From Hedera helix (lineage: Eukaryota > Streptophyta > Magnoliopsida > Apiales > Araliaceae), in the NCBI GenBank assembly GCA_947179155.2, contig OX359266.1, positions 43,382,039 to 43,446,038 of the forward strand: 64,000 nucleotides of DNA, in the 5' to 3' direction. Below the pieces are notes generated by a model, which was given only the letters and a program-made list of their open reading frames with translations, made no database searches and was not told the origin of the DNA. Positions 47,195 to 58,407 of this stretch are shown in pieces. Each line of letters begins with the position of its first letter. The stretch's first letter is position 1. A program made the position numbers and the translations under genes.

Positions 47195-49297
47195 TAGAGG
47201 TGAACATGGTGCGGTTTGGTGCGGTTTGAAGCCCAAACCGCACATGAAACCGTTTAGGTGCGGTTTGGCAAATCCAAAATCGCAATAGAAACCGTTTGTG
47301 ATTGGTGCGGTGCGGTTTTAAAATGTGCGGTGCGGTTTCATTTGGTGCGATTTCGGTTCCAAAACCAATTGAACATACGTGTTTTGAAAAACAAAAGAAC
47401 AAAAAAAAAAATTGAATTTAGATAAAATTATTAGCATAACATTAAGCCTTTAATGGAACACATACCTGGATTCCCAATTATTGCAGCAGCACGAGCCATT
47501 TTTCTGCATTAGCCATATCAGCACAAAGTTTTTCCAACTCTTGAGCCAGCAAAACTAACTTCTTCTCCGTCAGACCATGCTCATAGTTCTTTGCATAACC
47601 CTTATTCTCATACTCAATAGCAACTCTACAAGCCAACAATGAGAAGATTCATTTAATAACAATTTATAAAAAGTAAAGAAAATACGATAAAGGCCAAAAT
47701 CTGATTCTGTTCCACTGAGGAGTTTGAGAATGATTAGATATTTAGATTCAAAGCTCTTTGGTTGAGGAAAAAGAGAGACACATTAAAAGGCCCGAACTAT
47801 ACATGTAAGGACTTATCAACAAGAAGACAATTTAGAATCCTGAATTGAGAAAAGGAAAATGTCAATAGAGGGTGCAAAATGGTCATCCTTAGCATCTTCA
47901 ACATTTAATTATTTTTCCTAGTTCTTAGGATTGGACAATTTAACATAAAGAGGTCTTAATTAGTTATGTAATGAATTGGTTAAAGATATTTTGGAAAACC
48001 TAATTACACTAGTGCAAAAACAAACATTACTACAACTATTTATGCTATATGATTAAAGTAATTCTTCAATGTGCAAACTGCAACCAATAGACGAAATGGA
48101 ACATAAACTTCCATTGTTTATTATGATGGCCAAGAACTATTAGTTAACTGACATAAACTTCCATTGTTTATTATGATGCTTGATAACTCTTAGTTAAGTG
48201 ATACAACTCTATTATCCTGTTTCATAAATTTGCAGAGACAACTTTATATTGAATTTCAATTTAACAGAGCCACCTCACACTCAAGCAAATTCTTACACAC
48301 TTGGCCAATTTCAAGGAATTATCAACTGGAACTAACTTGTCCAAAAGATTAAAACAGAAGACCAAATTTGTATGACTGAAAATCAAATAATAAACGATAG
48401 ACAAGGATTATACGTGTAGAACACTACAGAGAATGAAAAAAACATGAACCTGCTGTTTGGTAAAGTTTTCAATGCATTTGGTACAAAACTACTGTCCAAT
48501 CAAACCATCATGGTTCACAGTACCTACACCACAAGATCCACGAACAATGAGCAAAATAAAGAAAAAATAACACAGGAATACATACACACACATATATATA
48601 TAATTGAAATTGTGACTGACCTTAAGAAACCTAAAATTAAATTGTGAAGCGGCGACGTTGTACATGACTACATGGTGATGGTGGTCACTCTTAATAGATA
48701 TGTAAGTCTTATTCTCTTAATCAATCTCTTAATCGAGGGGTGGACTATGTGATGAAGTTTTAGGGCATCGTTTGCTTCTGTTCGATTTGATTGAGACCGA
48801 AACCACCTTCATAGCCATGGAGATGCGAACATGGGAAGAGAATGTCGAACTTTCAGAATATACACACATCCATGCTTGTTTGACCTTATACATAAATAAC
48901 TAACTTGAGGTTTGAAATTAACGATCGACGATTGTTGGAGCAATTATGGAAGAGGCAAATTATTGAAGAGAGGCGGAGTCAAAGCACTAGAGATTGGAGA
49001 AGAGAAGACTGAGAAGTGAGAAACGACCATTTTAGGGTTGTAGTGTATTTTAGGTATATATGTAAATGGCCAAAATGACGTCGTTTTGGCCATTTAATTT
49101 ACAAAAAAAAAAAAAAAAACTTCAACAGTTCAGCCATGGTGCGGTGCGGTTGCTTCAATGCGGCTTGGGCAAGAACCCGCACTGCAAAATCGGTTTTTCA
49201 ATTATTCTAAAACCGTCATATACGTTAGAACCATTGGTGCGATTTTTGTGATTTTTGGTGCGGTTTCGAGGATAAATCGGTTTTTTGCTCACTCCTA
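47195..49297. mobile_element. hAT-type element (2,103 bp) with captured gene fragment
   Basis: An 8-bp duplication GTCCACCA flanks it exactly (47187-47194 and 49298-49305). Its ends are inverted (TAGAGGTGAAC and, reversed, TAGGAGTGAGC), with GGTGCGGTTT-rich subterminal repeats at both ends. The 8-bp duplication and end sequence identify the hAT superfamily. No transposase frame is present, so it is non-autonomous. It carries an FLX-like exon fragment and sits in the first exon of the antiporter gene. Confidence 0.9.
47466..47625 (-). pseudogene. Captured exon of an FLX-like coiled-coil gene
   Basis: A 160-bp block flanked by splice-like TTGTAG acceptor and GTATGT donor. It translates to AIEYENKGYAKNYEHGLTEK, then KLVLLAQELEKLCADMANAE; after a one-base insertion it continues ARAAAIIGNP. 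This matches the C-terminal coiled coil of plant FLX-like (FLC EXPRESSOR-like) proteins, where EKK...LVxMARELEKLRAE..NAEKRARAAA is typical. The frameshift makes it non-functional. Being inside a hAT element, it is best read as a captured fragment of a gene elsewhere. Confidence 0.7.
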
Positions 49298-49305
49298 GTC
49301 CACCA

Positions 49306-50157
49306 CCGGTGTTTCGTTTACAGCAAACCCTCGCCATAGGAGAATGAGAGGGTAGAAAGAAGGAGCTATAATGTGTTATGACTGCGGCTAACAATTTAAG
49401 GAAAACTTGCACAAAAATAAAGGAATAGCAGAAAGAAAGATAACAACTAAAAATTCATTGGATTTTCTGATGTTTTACAAAAAGTCATTTTTAATATTGA
49501 TGACACTATAAAATAATATAATGTTTGTGCATATATATATATATATAATTTAATTAATTATCCATGACCAAATCATTAGATGATAAATGGCCAATAATAA
49601 TATATAGGAGGCCTGCAGGAAGGAAGATTTGGTCTCCCACTGTGAATTAATTTCTCATAAATATCCCCCTCTTTTTTACTGGTCTCCAACCCCATTCATT
49701 TCCCAATTTAAGCGGAAGAGGAATCGCACCCAATTTAAGCGGATGAGGAATCTACACATGCGATGATCAAAACAACTATTTCCTCAGCTTAGACAGCTTC
49801 CTCCGAATTAATTAATGTAATCCAATTAATAATTAGTTTGTGCATGCATGCATATCTGTGTAGTTAAATATTTCTTTATTGCATGTGGTTTAGCATATAT
49901 ATGATTGGGATAAGTTTTTGATCTCGAATTGGAACAAATTCATTCATTCTTCTATCTCAATATGTTTGTGATCCAAGGCTAGCTTAGTTACTTCTTGTTG
50001 TACATAGAAATAGTTTTCCCGTCCATCAAATTAACCTTTTTCTACTATATTTAAATTAATTAAGTTCAACCTTGATGTTAACATGTGAGCAAGAACAACG
50101 CATGCACCCTTAATAATAAATATAGAAAAGAAATTAATTAAGACTCATTCATTAAAA
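49306..50157. other. Divergent upstream region of KEA pseudogene and CSLD5
   Basis: About 820 bp separate the two start codons. It includes the short antiporter leader (to 49337 and upstream), an (AT)n patch at about 49532-49548 and the CSLD5 promoter and leader. No other gene is seen. Confidence 0.55.
49656..49666 (+). promoter_or_regulatory. Possible CSLD5 TATA box
   Basis: The sequence cataaatatcc is the best TATA-like match upstream of CSLD5 and lies about 490 bp before the ATG. This would give a long leader, and other AT-rich sites exist nearer. Confidence 0.3.
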
Positions 50158-53100
50158 ATGTCATCCTCCCAACCATCTAAGAAGGTAATAAATAATCCTG
50201 GAGATTCATCCTCTTCTGAGTCACATCAGGGGAACAACCGTAATTCAAGCGGACAAACTGTGAAATTTGCTCGGAGAACTTCAAGTGGGCGTTATGTTAG
50301 CCTTTCAAGAGAAGATCTTGATATGTCGGGGGAATTGTCGGGAGATTACATGAATTACACCGTTCACATTCCCCCAACACCAGACAATCAACCCATGGAC
50401 ACATCCGTGACTACAAAGGCCGAAGAGCAATACGTCTCGAATTCCCTTTTCACCGGGGGATTCAACAGCGTTACACGCGCCCATCTCATGGACAAAGTGA
50501 TCGACTCTGAGGTGAATCATCCTCAAATGGCTGGATCCAAGGGCTCATCGTGCTCTATGTCGGCATGTGACGGTAAAGTTATGAAGGATGAGAGGGGTCA
50601 AGATATAGCCCCTTGCGAATGTAGGTACGTCTATAAGGTTGTGGTTAGGTCCAGAGACCAATAAAATATTGACACATAAAGTTAGGTCCAGAGACCAATA
50701 AAATGTTGACACACAGAAAGTGAGAATATATCCCGACCTGCAAGTCAATATTTTATTGGTCTCTGGACCAACTTACGGTGAAGTCACCATAACCGTCATC
50801 ATTAATATATATTATTTCTCCATTATTTATTCCAATAGACCGCATAATTAATTAATATGTATGATATCCCTGCTACATGCAATGCAGGTTCAAGATTTGT
50901 AGAGATTGCTTCTTAGATGCACAGAAAGACACTGGTTTGTGTCCAGGGTGCAAGGAACCCTACAGAACGGGCGATTACGATGACGACGCACCAGATTTCT
51001 CCGGTGGAGCATTGTCTCTTCCAGCCCCAGATGACCAAAAAGGATCCGATCGTAGCAATAGCACCACTAAGAGCTGTAATAATAATAACAGTCATAACAA
51101 TAATAGTAACAACATGTCAATGATGAAGAGGAACCAAACTGGTGAATTCGATCACAACAAGTGGCTATTTGAGACGCAAGGAACCTATGGCTACGGTAAT
51201 GCCTACTGGCCACCAGAAGACGCGTACAGAGATGACGAAAACGAAGGACTTCACGGAGGGATGATGATGGAATCCCCCGATAAACCCTGGAGGCCCCTCA
51301 GCCGGGTGTTGCCTATCCCACAAGGCATCATCAGCCCCTACAGGCTACTCATCGCGGTTCGCCTTGTGGTCATGGTCTTCTTCTTGGTATGGAGATTGCA
51401 ACATCCAAACCACGATGCTGTTTGGCTATGGCTGATGTCAGTTACCTGTGAGCTGTGGTTCTTCTTCTCCTGGATCCTAGATCAAATCCCAAAGCTCCAC
51501 CCCATCAACCGTTCCACCGACCTTGAGGTCCTTAGCGACAAATTTGACAAGCCCTCCCCTTCCAACCCCACCGGCCGCTCCGACCTCCCTGGCATAGACT
51601 TTTTCGTATCCACTGCCGACCCAGAGAAGGAGCCCCCTCTCGTCACTGCCAACACCATCCTGTCCATCTTGGCCGTTGATTACCCTGTGGAGAAGAACTC
51701 TTGTTACGTCTCCGACGACGGGGGCGCCCTCCTCACTTTCGAGGCCATGGCGGAGGCCTGCAGCTTCGCAGACCTATGGGTCCCTTTCTGTCGAAAGCAC
51801 GACATAGAGCCCCGGAACCCGGAGGCCTACTTCTGCCTGAAGGGGGACCCCACCAAGAATAAGAAGAGGTCGGATTTTGTCAAGGACAGGCGGAGGGTGA
51901 AGAGGGAGTACGACGAGTTCAAGGTGAGGATAAACGGCCTCCCGGACTCCATCAGGAGAAGATCGGAGGCTTTCAACGCAAGGGAGGAGATGAAGATGAT
52001 AAAGCACATGAGGGAGAGCGGGGCGGATCCCATGGAGCCCATCAAGGTGCAGAAGGCGACTTGGATGGCCGATGGAACCCACTGGCCAGGGACATGGGCA
52101 GTCCCCTCGAGGGAGCACGCAAAGGGTGACCACGCCGGGATCTTACAGGTGATGTTGAAACCTCCCAGCTGTGACGTGCTGATAGGAGGCATGGACCATG
52201 ACAAGATCATCGACTTCTCAGATGTGGACATAAGGCTGCCTATGTTCGTGTACATGTCCCGGGAGAAACGACCCGGCTACGACCACAACAAGAAAGCTGG
52301 GGCAATGAACGCGCTGGTGAGGTCATCCGCAATACTCTCCAATGGACCCTTCATGCTCAACCTCGATTGTGATCACTACATCTACAACTACAAAGCTGTA
52401 CGCGAAGGCATGTGCTTTATGATGGATAGGGGTGGGGAAAATATATGCTACATTCAATTCCCTCAAAGATTCGAAGGAATTGATCCTTCTGATCGTTATG
52501 CCAATCACAACACTGTCTTTTTTGATGGCAACATGCGTGCACTAGACGGAGTTCAAGTATCGATCAACTGTTTCTCTCTTTTTTTTACTGTATTATTTAA
52601 TTATTATAAGTAGCTATATATAGTTAATTAATTGCATAGATAGATATAAATTTAAATATTTAATGTATGCATACATCCATGCAGGGTCCAGTGTACGTTG
52701 GGACTGGAACAATGTTTAGGCGGTTTGCTTTGTATGGGTTTGATCCCCCGAATTTAGACAAGGTGCCTCAAAAGGAAGCATCATCATCCGAATCATCATC
52801 AGCAGCTGAGACCCAACCCTTGAAACCTATAGATTTTGATCCCGAACTTGATATCAATCTCTTGCCTAAGCGTTTTGGGAACTCCACAATGCTTGCCGAG
52901 TCTATACCGACTGCTGAATTCCATGCTCGACCCATTGCCGATCATCCTGCAGTTAAGTATGGGCGTCCTCCAGGTGCTCTCAGGGTCCCGCGTGAACCAC
53001 TTGATTCCACTACTGTTGCCGAAGCCGTGTCTGTCATTTCTTGTTGGTAATTAAATTTAAAAATTCACATAATTTAATTAGTATAGAATCATCATTTAGT

Positions 53101-54198
53101 TCAGTTCAATTGATTGAAATAAATAGTAGTGTATGTTCTTACTTATTGTGGTATCCGAACTATAGGTCGGCAAAACTCAAAATACTCTTATTTAGTCTCT
53201 CCTCCAATTTATCGCATTAATGCAAATGTAGGTACGAGGACAAGACAGAGTGGGGTGATCGGGTGGGTTGGATTTATGGATCAGTGACAGAAGATGTGGT
53301 GACAGGGTATCGAATGCATAACCGTGGGTGGCGCTCCGTCTATTGCGTGACCAGTCGTGATGCCTTCCGCGGGTCAGCTCCAATTAACCTCACAGACAGG
53401 CTCCACCAAGTGCTTCGTTGGGCCACGGGATCCGTGGAGATCTTCTTCTCAAGGAATAACGCGATCCTGGCTTCAAGACGCCTCAAGCTACTCCAGCGAC
53501 TGGCTTACCTCAACGTCGGTATCTACCCATTCACCTCTCTGTTCCTCATTGTCTACTGCTTTCTCCCTGCACTCTCCCTCTTCTCCGGTCAATTCATCGT
53601 CCAGAACGTGAATGTAGCCTTCCTGGCATATCTTTTGACCGTCACCATCTGCCTCATCGCCCTAGCCCTCTTGGAGGTCAAATGGTCCGGGGTTGGGCTG
53701 GAGGAGTGGTGGAGGAACGAACAATTTTGGCTCATCTCCGGGACCAGCGCTCACTTAGCGGCCGTATTACAGGGCCTTCTCAAGGTCATTGCTGGAATTG
53801 AGATCTCTTTCACTCTCACCTCCAAGTCCGCAGCAGAGGATGACAACGACATCTATGCTGATCTCTACTTGGTGAAGTGGACTTCCCTCATGATTCCGCC
53901 CATTGTCATTGCCATGGTCAACATAATTGCCATTGTGGTTGCATTCATCAGGACCATTTACAGCACCGTCCCTGCCTGGAGCAAGTTCATAGGTGGGGCC
54001 TTCTTCAGTTTCTGGGTGCTGGCTCATTTGTATCCTTTCGCCAAAGGTTTGATGGGTAGAAGAGGAAAGACACCAACCATTGTCTTTGTTTGGTCCGGTC
54101 TTATTGCAATTACATTATCATTGCTTTGGGTTGCCATTAACCCCAATTCTGGCCCTTCCACAGCTACAACAGGGGGTGCTGGTTTTCAGTTCCCATAG
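50158..54198 (+). CDS. CSLD5: Cellulose synthase-like protein D5
   Basis: CSLD5 is a Golgi/plasma-membrane family-2 glycosyltransferase making beta-1,4-linked wall polysaccharide, mainly at the cell plate and in tip-growing cells. Four exons join in frame with GT/AG borders: 50158-50624, 50888-52556, 52685-53046 and 53232-54198 (3,465 nt, 1,154 aa, normal for CSLD). Features: a CSLD N-terminal signature (VKFARRTSSGRYVSLSRE and YTVHIPPTPDNQPM); a RING-like zinc domain (Cys 132-177, with CECR and CRDC); two N-terminal membrane helices (about 307-353); the catalytic DDG (432-434), DCD (649-651), TED (852-854) and QVLRW (892-896); and six C-terminal helices ending FQFP. No defects. The Asn-rich insert (about 215-230) is a local expansion. 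CSLD5 is chosen over CSLD2/3 from the compact N-terminus. A hairpin repeat lies in intron 1. Confidence 0.95.
50648..50769. repeat. Hairpin: 26-bp inverted repeat plus direct copy in CSLD5 intron 1
   Basis: GGTCCAGAGACCAATAAAAT followed by ATTGAC occurs at 50648-50673, again with one change at 50685-50710, and as an exact reverse complement of the first at 50744-50769. It begins 23 bp after the donor site of intron 1. Confidence 0.9.
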
Positions 54199-54387
54199 CT
54201 ACTGCCTATCTAATCCAAATCCAACAAACAAAGAAATTGTAGAGTATTATTGATGATCAGGGCATTACTTCAACTGCTTCCTATTAGGAAATTAAGAGGA
54301 AAAATATTAACTTTATTTTAATTTAATCCAGAACATTCTCAGCTCCTCTGCCTGCAGTGTATACACACACACACACACACACGTGTA

Positions 54388-54433
<46 letters not shown>

Positions 54434-54642
54434 GGAAGTTAATTCAGAGTAACAGATTGCTGGCAACCGATTTTTGGCCTCTGCCGCAACAGCTTATTGT
54501 GGCAGGGTCAATTTTTATAACAGGCCTACCGCGGCAAGTTGTTACTGCAGGTATAATTAACAAAAAAAATTGCTCACTGTTTTGATTGTTTAAACAGTAT
54601 TTTCGACAATTGGTTACTGTGAATGTGCAAGTATATATATAT
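54199..54642. other. CSLD5 3' flank with compound microsatellite
   Basis: Holds the CSLD5 3' UTR, presumably ending within about 150 bp of the stop. A compound repeat (CA)n-(TG)n-(TA)n follows at 54361-54433. Nothing else is recognised. Confidence 0.6.
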
Positions 54643-55208
54643 TGTTGGGATATGATTATTTGGATTTAGATCAACCCATATCATTTTTGGACTAGATCTG
54701 TTGACTGCTTAGATTAAGTCATAGAGTGATCGGCCCATTCTCATCCATATTGAAGGCGGCTTGAGGTTATTAGTGTTCATATACTTCTTGGATTCTATTT
54801 CCTTATTTAGTTGAAGTAGGATGGTTATTATGGAAATGATTCCATCATGCAATAACGGGAGTTATAAGTTGGTTTGGAAATGAACATCCTATTTCTAATT
54901 GGATACCGAGGACCTTGACATCTATACAAGCAGTCAATTAGCTCATAATCGCGGTACACAAATTCTTATTCACAGAATCCTGTTATTTCAGCATAACTTG
55001 GCTCTCCATTGATAATGCTTTTGGCTTGTATTTATTCTCATACTAGAGCATCTCCGGACGGCCCCAAGCTGTTGCTAGTTCTGGGGGTGTCTAACGGATC
55101 TTCTTAAGTGCAGATGTTCGTGCTTTTGGTGATTTTCAGCAGGCTTACAAAGTTTGGCGTTAACATTGGCGCTAGAAGGAGGGTTTGGGATTCTATTTAG
55201 AGGAAAAT
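54643..55208 (+). mobile_element. Tat 5' LTR with primer site, truncated
   Basis: The LTR (54643-55165, TGTTGGGATATGA to GGCGTTAACA, 523 bp) is followed immediately by TTGGCGCTAGAAGGAGGG, a primer-binding site. Only 43 bp of interior remain before another LTR (55209) takes over. It is therefore a 5' end whose body has been lost. Confidence 0.78.
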
Positions 55209-58200
55209 TGTAAGCCCCTGACTTTTATGAAATACAATTTAATTTTTTTTCCATATATATATATATTCTAAAACGATAAATGGTTAAATAAACAAATGTT
55301 AAGTTAAAAATATTTTGTTTAAATTTTATTTTGTCGGAGAATATTCGTTTTGTTAAAAAATAATCATTTTGTCAAGTAATATTCGTTCTGTCGGAGAATA
55401 TTCGATTCGTACGACGACGCCAAAATAACCAAACATTAGTGGACCCAACAACAAAATATTATCGAATATAAAAAAACGACAACAGTAGTCTTTTTAAATA
55501 AAAATGACCAGCGATATTATCACTTTTAACTGTTAAAATAACTGGTGGTAAAGGAATAGTAGAACATGATATTGCACAGTATTACACGGTATAACACAGT
55601 GTTTCATAATATTGAATTAATAAAGTGGCTATTATACAATATAGACTTTATTGAACCAATAATTGTCACACGCATAATAATTTATATTATTGAACTTATA
55701 ATTGCCACAGTAGCATATGCACAATAATTCACATTACTGAATCAATAATTGTCATTATAAAGTAACGTGCTCTTTCTATTATTTTTATTTTTTTCTCTGC
55801 GTTATTGTTATCATTATTATGATGTTGATTTAATTGTTGTATTTTATTATTAGTTAGTATTTTTGCTAGTATTACGAGTCTCTAAGTCAAAAAACCAACT
55901 ACACTGCATTTATAATAATTGGTTATAATAATGAATAATTGTGAATAATTAGTGAATTATTGTTAAAATAATTTATGAAGTTATTTATTTTATGTACTTT
56001 ATATAAAGTTAATTATTTTATATATAAAGTTAATTGATTTATATAAAGTTAATTATTTTTTATATAAAGTTAATTATTTTATATATAAAGTTAATTGATT
56101 TATATAAAGTTAATTATTTTATATATAAAGTTAATTATTTTATACATAAAGTTAATTAATTTATATAAAGTTAATTGTTTTATATATAAAGTTAATTGAT
56201 TTATATATAAAGTTAGTTGTTTTATATATAAAACTAGTTGTTTTATATATAAAGTTAATTGTTTTATTAAATAAATGGTATAGATTAAAGAAAATCTGAA
56301 ATGAATGGTATAGATTAAAGGTAATGTAATAATTATAGAATTTGAAATGAACGGTGTAGATTAAAGATGATCTTTAAATGAATGGTTTAGATTAAAGAAA
56401 TCTTAAAAGATGGAATATGTGGTATGGATTAAACATTATCTTGAAATCTACGGTTTAGATTAAATAAGAAAATCTTGAATTTTGGCTATAAATAGAGGCC
56501 TTAACTTAATAAATTTTTCATAACTTTCTTACATATATTATTTTCCACTCTCTAAAAATTTCTTAGGGTAAGTTTCTCTTTATATATGATAGGCTACCTC
56601 ATGTATTGGTAAATATCAGTTAGAGTGCTACATTTATATTTCAAGTCATTCCTAGTTTTGAAATCTTTTACGTTCTTTTATGAATTCCCGAGTGAAATTT
56701 TCTTATGTACAACAACTCTTTCGAAAAATCATAGTAAATTCATTATTTGTCAGAATTTAATAAATTAAAAGTTTGTCCCTTCAGTTTTTCGTCATCTACA
56801 ACTTTGAAAAAGGAAGAAAAATCATCTGAAGTCATCTTCATGCCTTAAAATGCTAAAAATCATAACATATTCTGATTTTTGTCACTATTTTCAATCTTAG
56901 TTTTGAAAATTCATAACTCATTCATATTAACTCCGAATTGAGTAATTCTTGAGTCTATGTCATGTATCTTTTCGAGAGTAACATTATTTTGAAAATATAA
57001 AGGGAATTTGAAAACTCTAGAAGACCAAAAGTCATATTCTTTACTGCTACATAGACAAATAAGGAAAGATTTGTTCGACCGTAAATTTTGTTTCACAATA
57101 TCAAGGTAAATGATATCATTCTTTTCATACTCGTAAAAGGATATCATTTTTTTTTCTTACTTATAATGGATATCATTTTCTTTCATACTCTTAAACTTAC
57201 TATGGTAAGTACTATTTGGTAAAACTTCATGAAATGATTATATGTTCCTTAATAGTTTGTGCTTCATTTAATATCATTTCAATTGAACCTTCCTATTTTT
57301 CTAATCATTTTTATTGAACTTTAACCATTATTTTTAAACTGTGGGTCTTGAATATTACTCTTGAATTTGACTTCATATCATGTTGACAATTTGGACATTA
57401 TTTAAATTTGCATAAAGTAAAATTATAAACTTTCGATATTTATTGTTTATCATGTTTCTTATGTTCATCATTTATATCACTGTTATTTGTACTAATCATC
57501 AAGAATCAAGTTGTTGTGAATATCTTTGGCCTAAGTGCAAAGATAATTGATGAATATTTGCGTCCTGTGGCACAGATGATTCATGATAGGATAAAGACGA
57601 TATAATTGTTGAGTGTCTTTTAGGGTACGTAGTGATTGTTCTTTTTGGCCTGAGGCAAAGAAGAACTGTTGTTTGGTATGATTATGACTAAAGGCTGTAG
57701 ACTAGCATGATCATGACCATTGGTGTTATATTTGAATATCTTTTACCCGTAGTGCAAAGATGAACTGTTATTTGCTATGATTATGACCAAATGATGTAGA
57801 CTGGCATGATCATGATCATTGGTATTATATTTGAATATATTTGGCCTGTAGTGCAAAAATGAACTGTTGACTTGCATGATTATGAACTATGAACTATGAA
57901 TTTTTATGATCATGACCAGTGACGTTTCAGATGATAAAGGTTGATGGTGATTTTTATGAAAAAAAGAAGTTAGTCGATATCATGATCTACATAATTTTTC
58001 TAATGGTTGTTGTTCTGCTGCAGCTGTTGATCTAAACTTTGTTTAAGAACTTAACTACAGTTATTAATTTAAAACTTGTTGTTTATTATATTCAATTAAG
58101 AACTCAACTACTGAAGGCTAATGATAATTTATTCGTCATTATCTTAGTCATGATAATTTATTCTTTTATTCCATTATTCTTCAGGTAATGAGAGTGTAGC

Positions 58201-58407
58201 TAGGACTAGCCAGGGAATGGAGTGATGGTTTGAGTCTGTAGATGATAGTCTTCACCATGTTGTATAATAACGTGATAATAATAGTGAAAACGTAGTTGTA
58301 TATTATTGAGTTATGTGTGTTTGTGTTTTATACTTTTTTGTATTAGTTGTTTTGTATTTTGACATTTTAAGTTTAAATTGTGTGGGCCCGAATTTGTAGA
58401 CGTCACA
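55209..58407 (+). mobile_element. Solo LTR of the Tekay-like family (3,199 bp)
   Basis: It starts TGTAAGCCCCTGAC and ends GACGTCACA, and matches the nested element's LTR along most of its length with many differences, so it is old. It has a TATA box (gctataaatag, near 56490), the TGGTxTAGATTAAA array (56272-56464), and a minisatellite of about 20-bp units (tatataaagttaattgattt, 56001-56265). No primer site follows and no second LTR exists. The flanking pentamers (AAAAT and GTCAG) do not match, so it may result from recombination between separate elements or a deletion. Confidence 0.85.
56001..56265 (+). repeat. Minisatellite of tatataaagttaattg units in solo LTR
   Basis: About twelve imperfect units with the core TATATAAAGTTAATTG lie upstream of the LTR motif array. 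The nested and outer LTRs have only one to three copies at this position, so the expansion is specific to this copy. Confidence 0.9.

Larger units (their letters stand above)
40946..49337 (-). pseudogene. K+ efflux antiporter (KEA4/5/6-type), broken by transposons
   Basis: KEA proteins exchange K+ for H+ across endomembranes. Pieces on the minus strand, in order: a first-exon start (MARVCCKRNTGGG, 49337-49298), interrupted by a hAT element; its continuation (47194 to about 47001) with SSDSGEGIIAKMFDRVLEKE then FSENDQP, the family's N-terminal motif; an exon (43477-43362, then 41168-41096 across a solo LTR) reading VEPIRNLFVALFLSSIGMLI and, beyond the LTR, VKTTVAAMITKAF; and an exon (41023-40946) reading VGVMLAQIGEVAFILLSCAS then NLHLVE. 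These are transmembrane exchanger segments. Defects are a stop and frameshift in the N-terminal part, a TAG at 43402-43400 where relatives have Trp, missing middle exons (replaced by Tat DNA) and a missing 3' end. The gene is dead. Confidence 0.85.

Noticed and set aside
51482..52255. Long minus-strand frames opposite CSLD5 exon 2
   Set aside because: They are shadows of a GC-rich, strongly coding plus-strand exon and have no family features.
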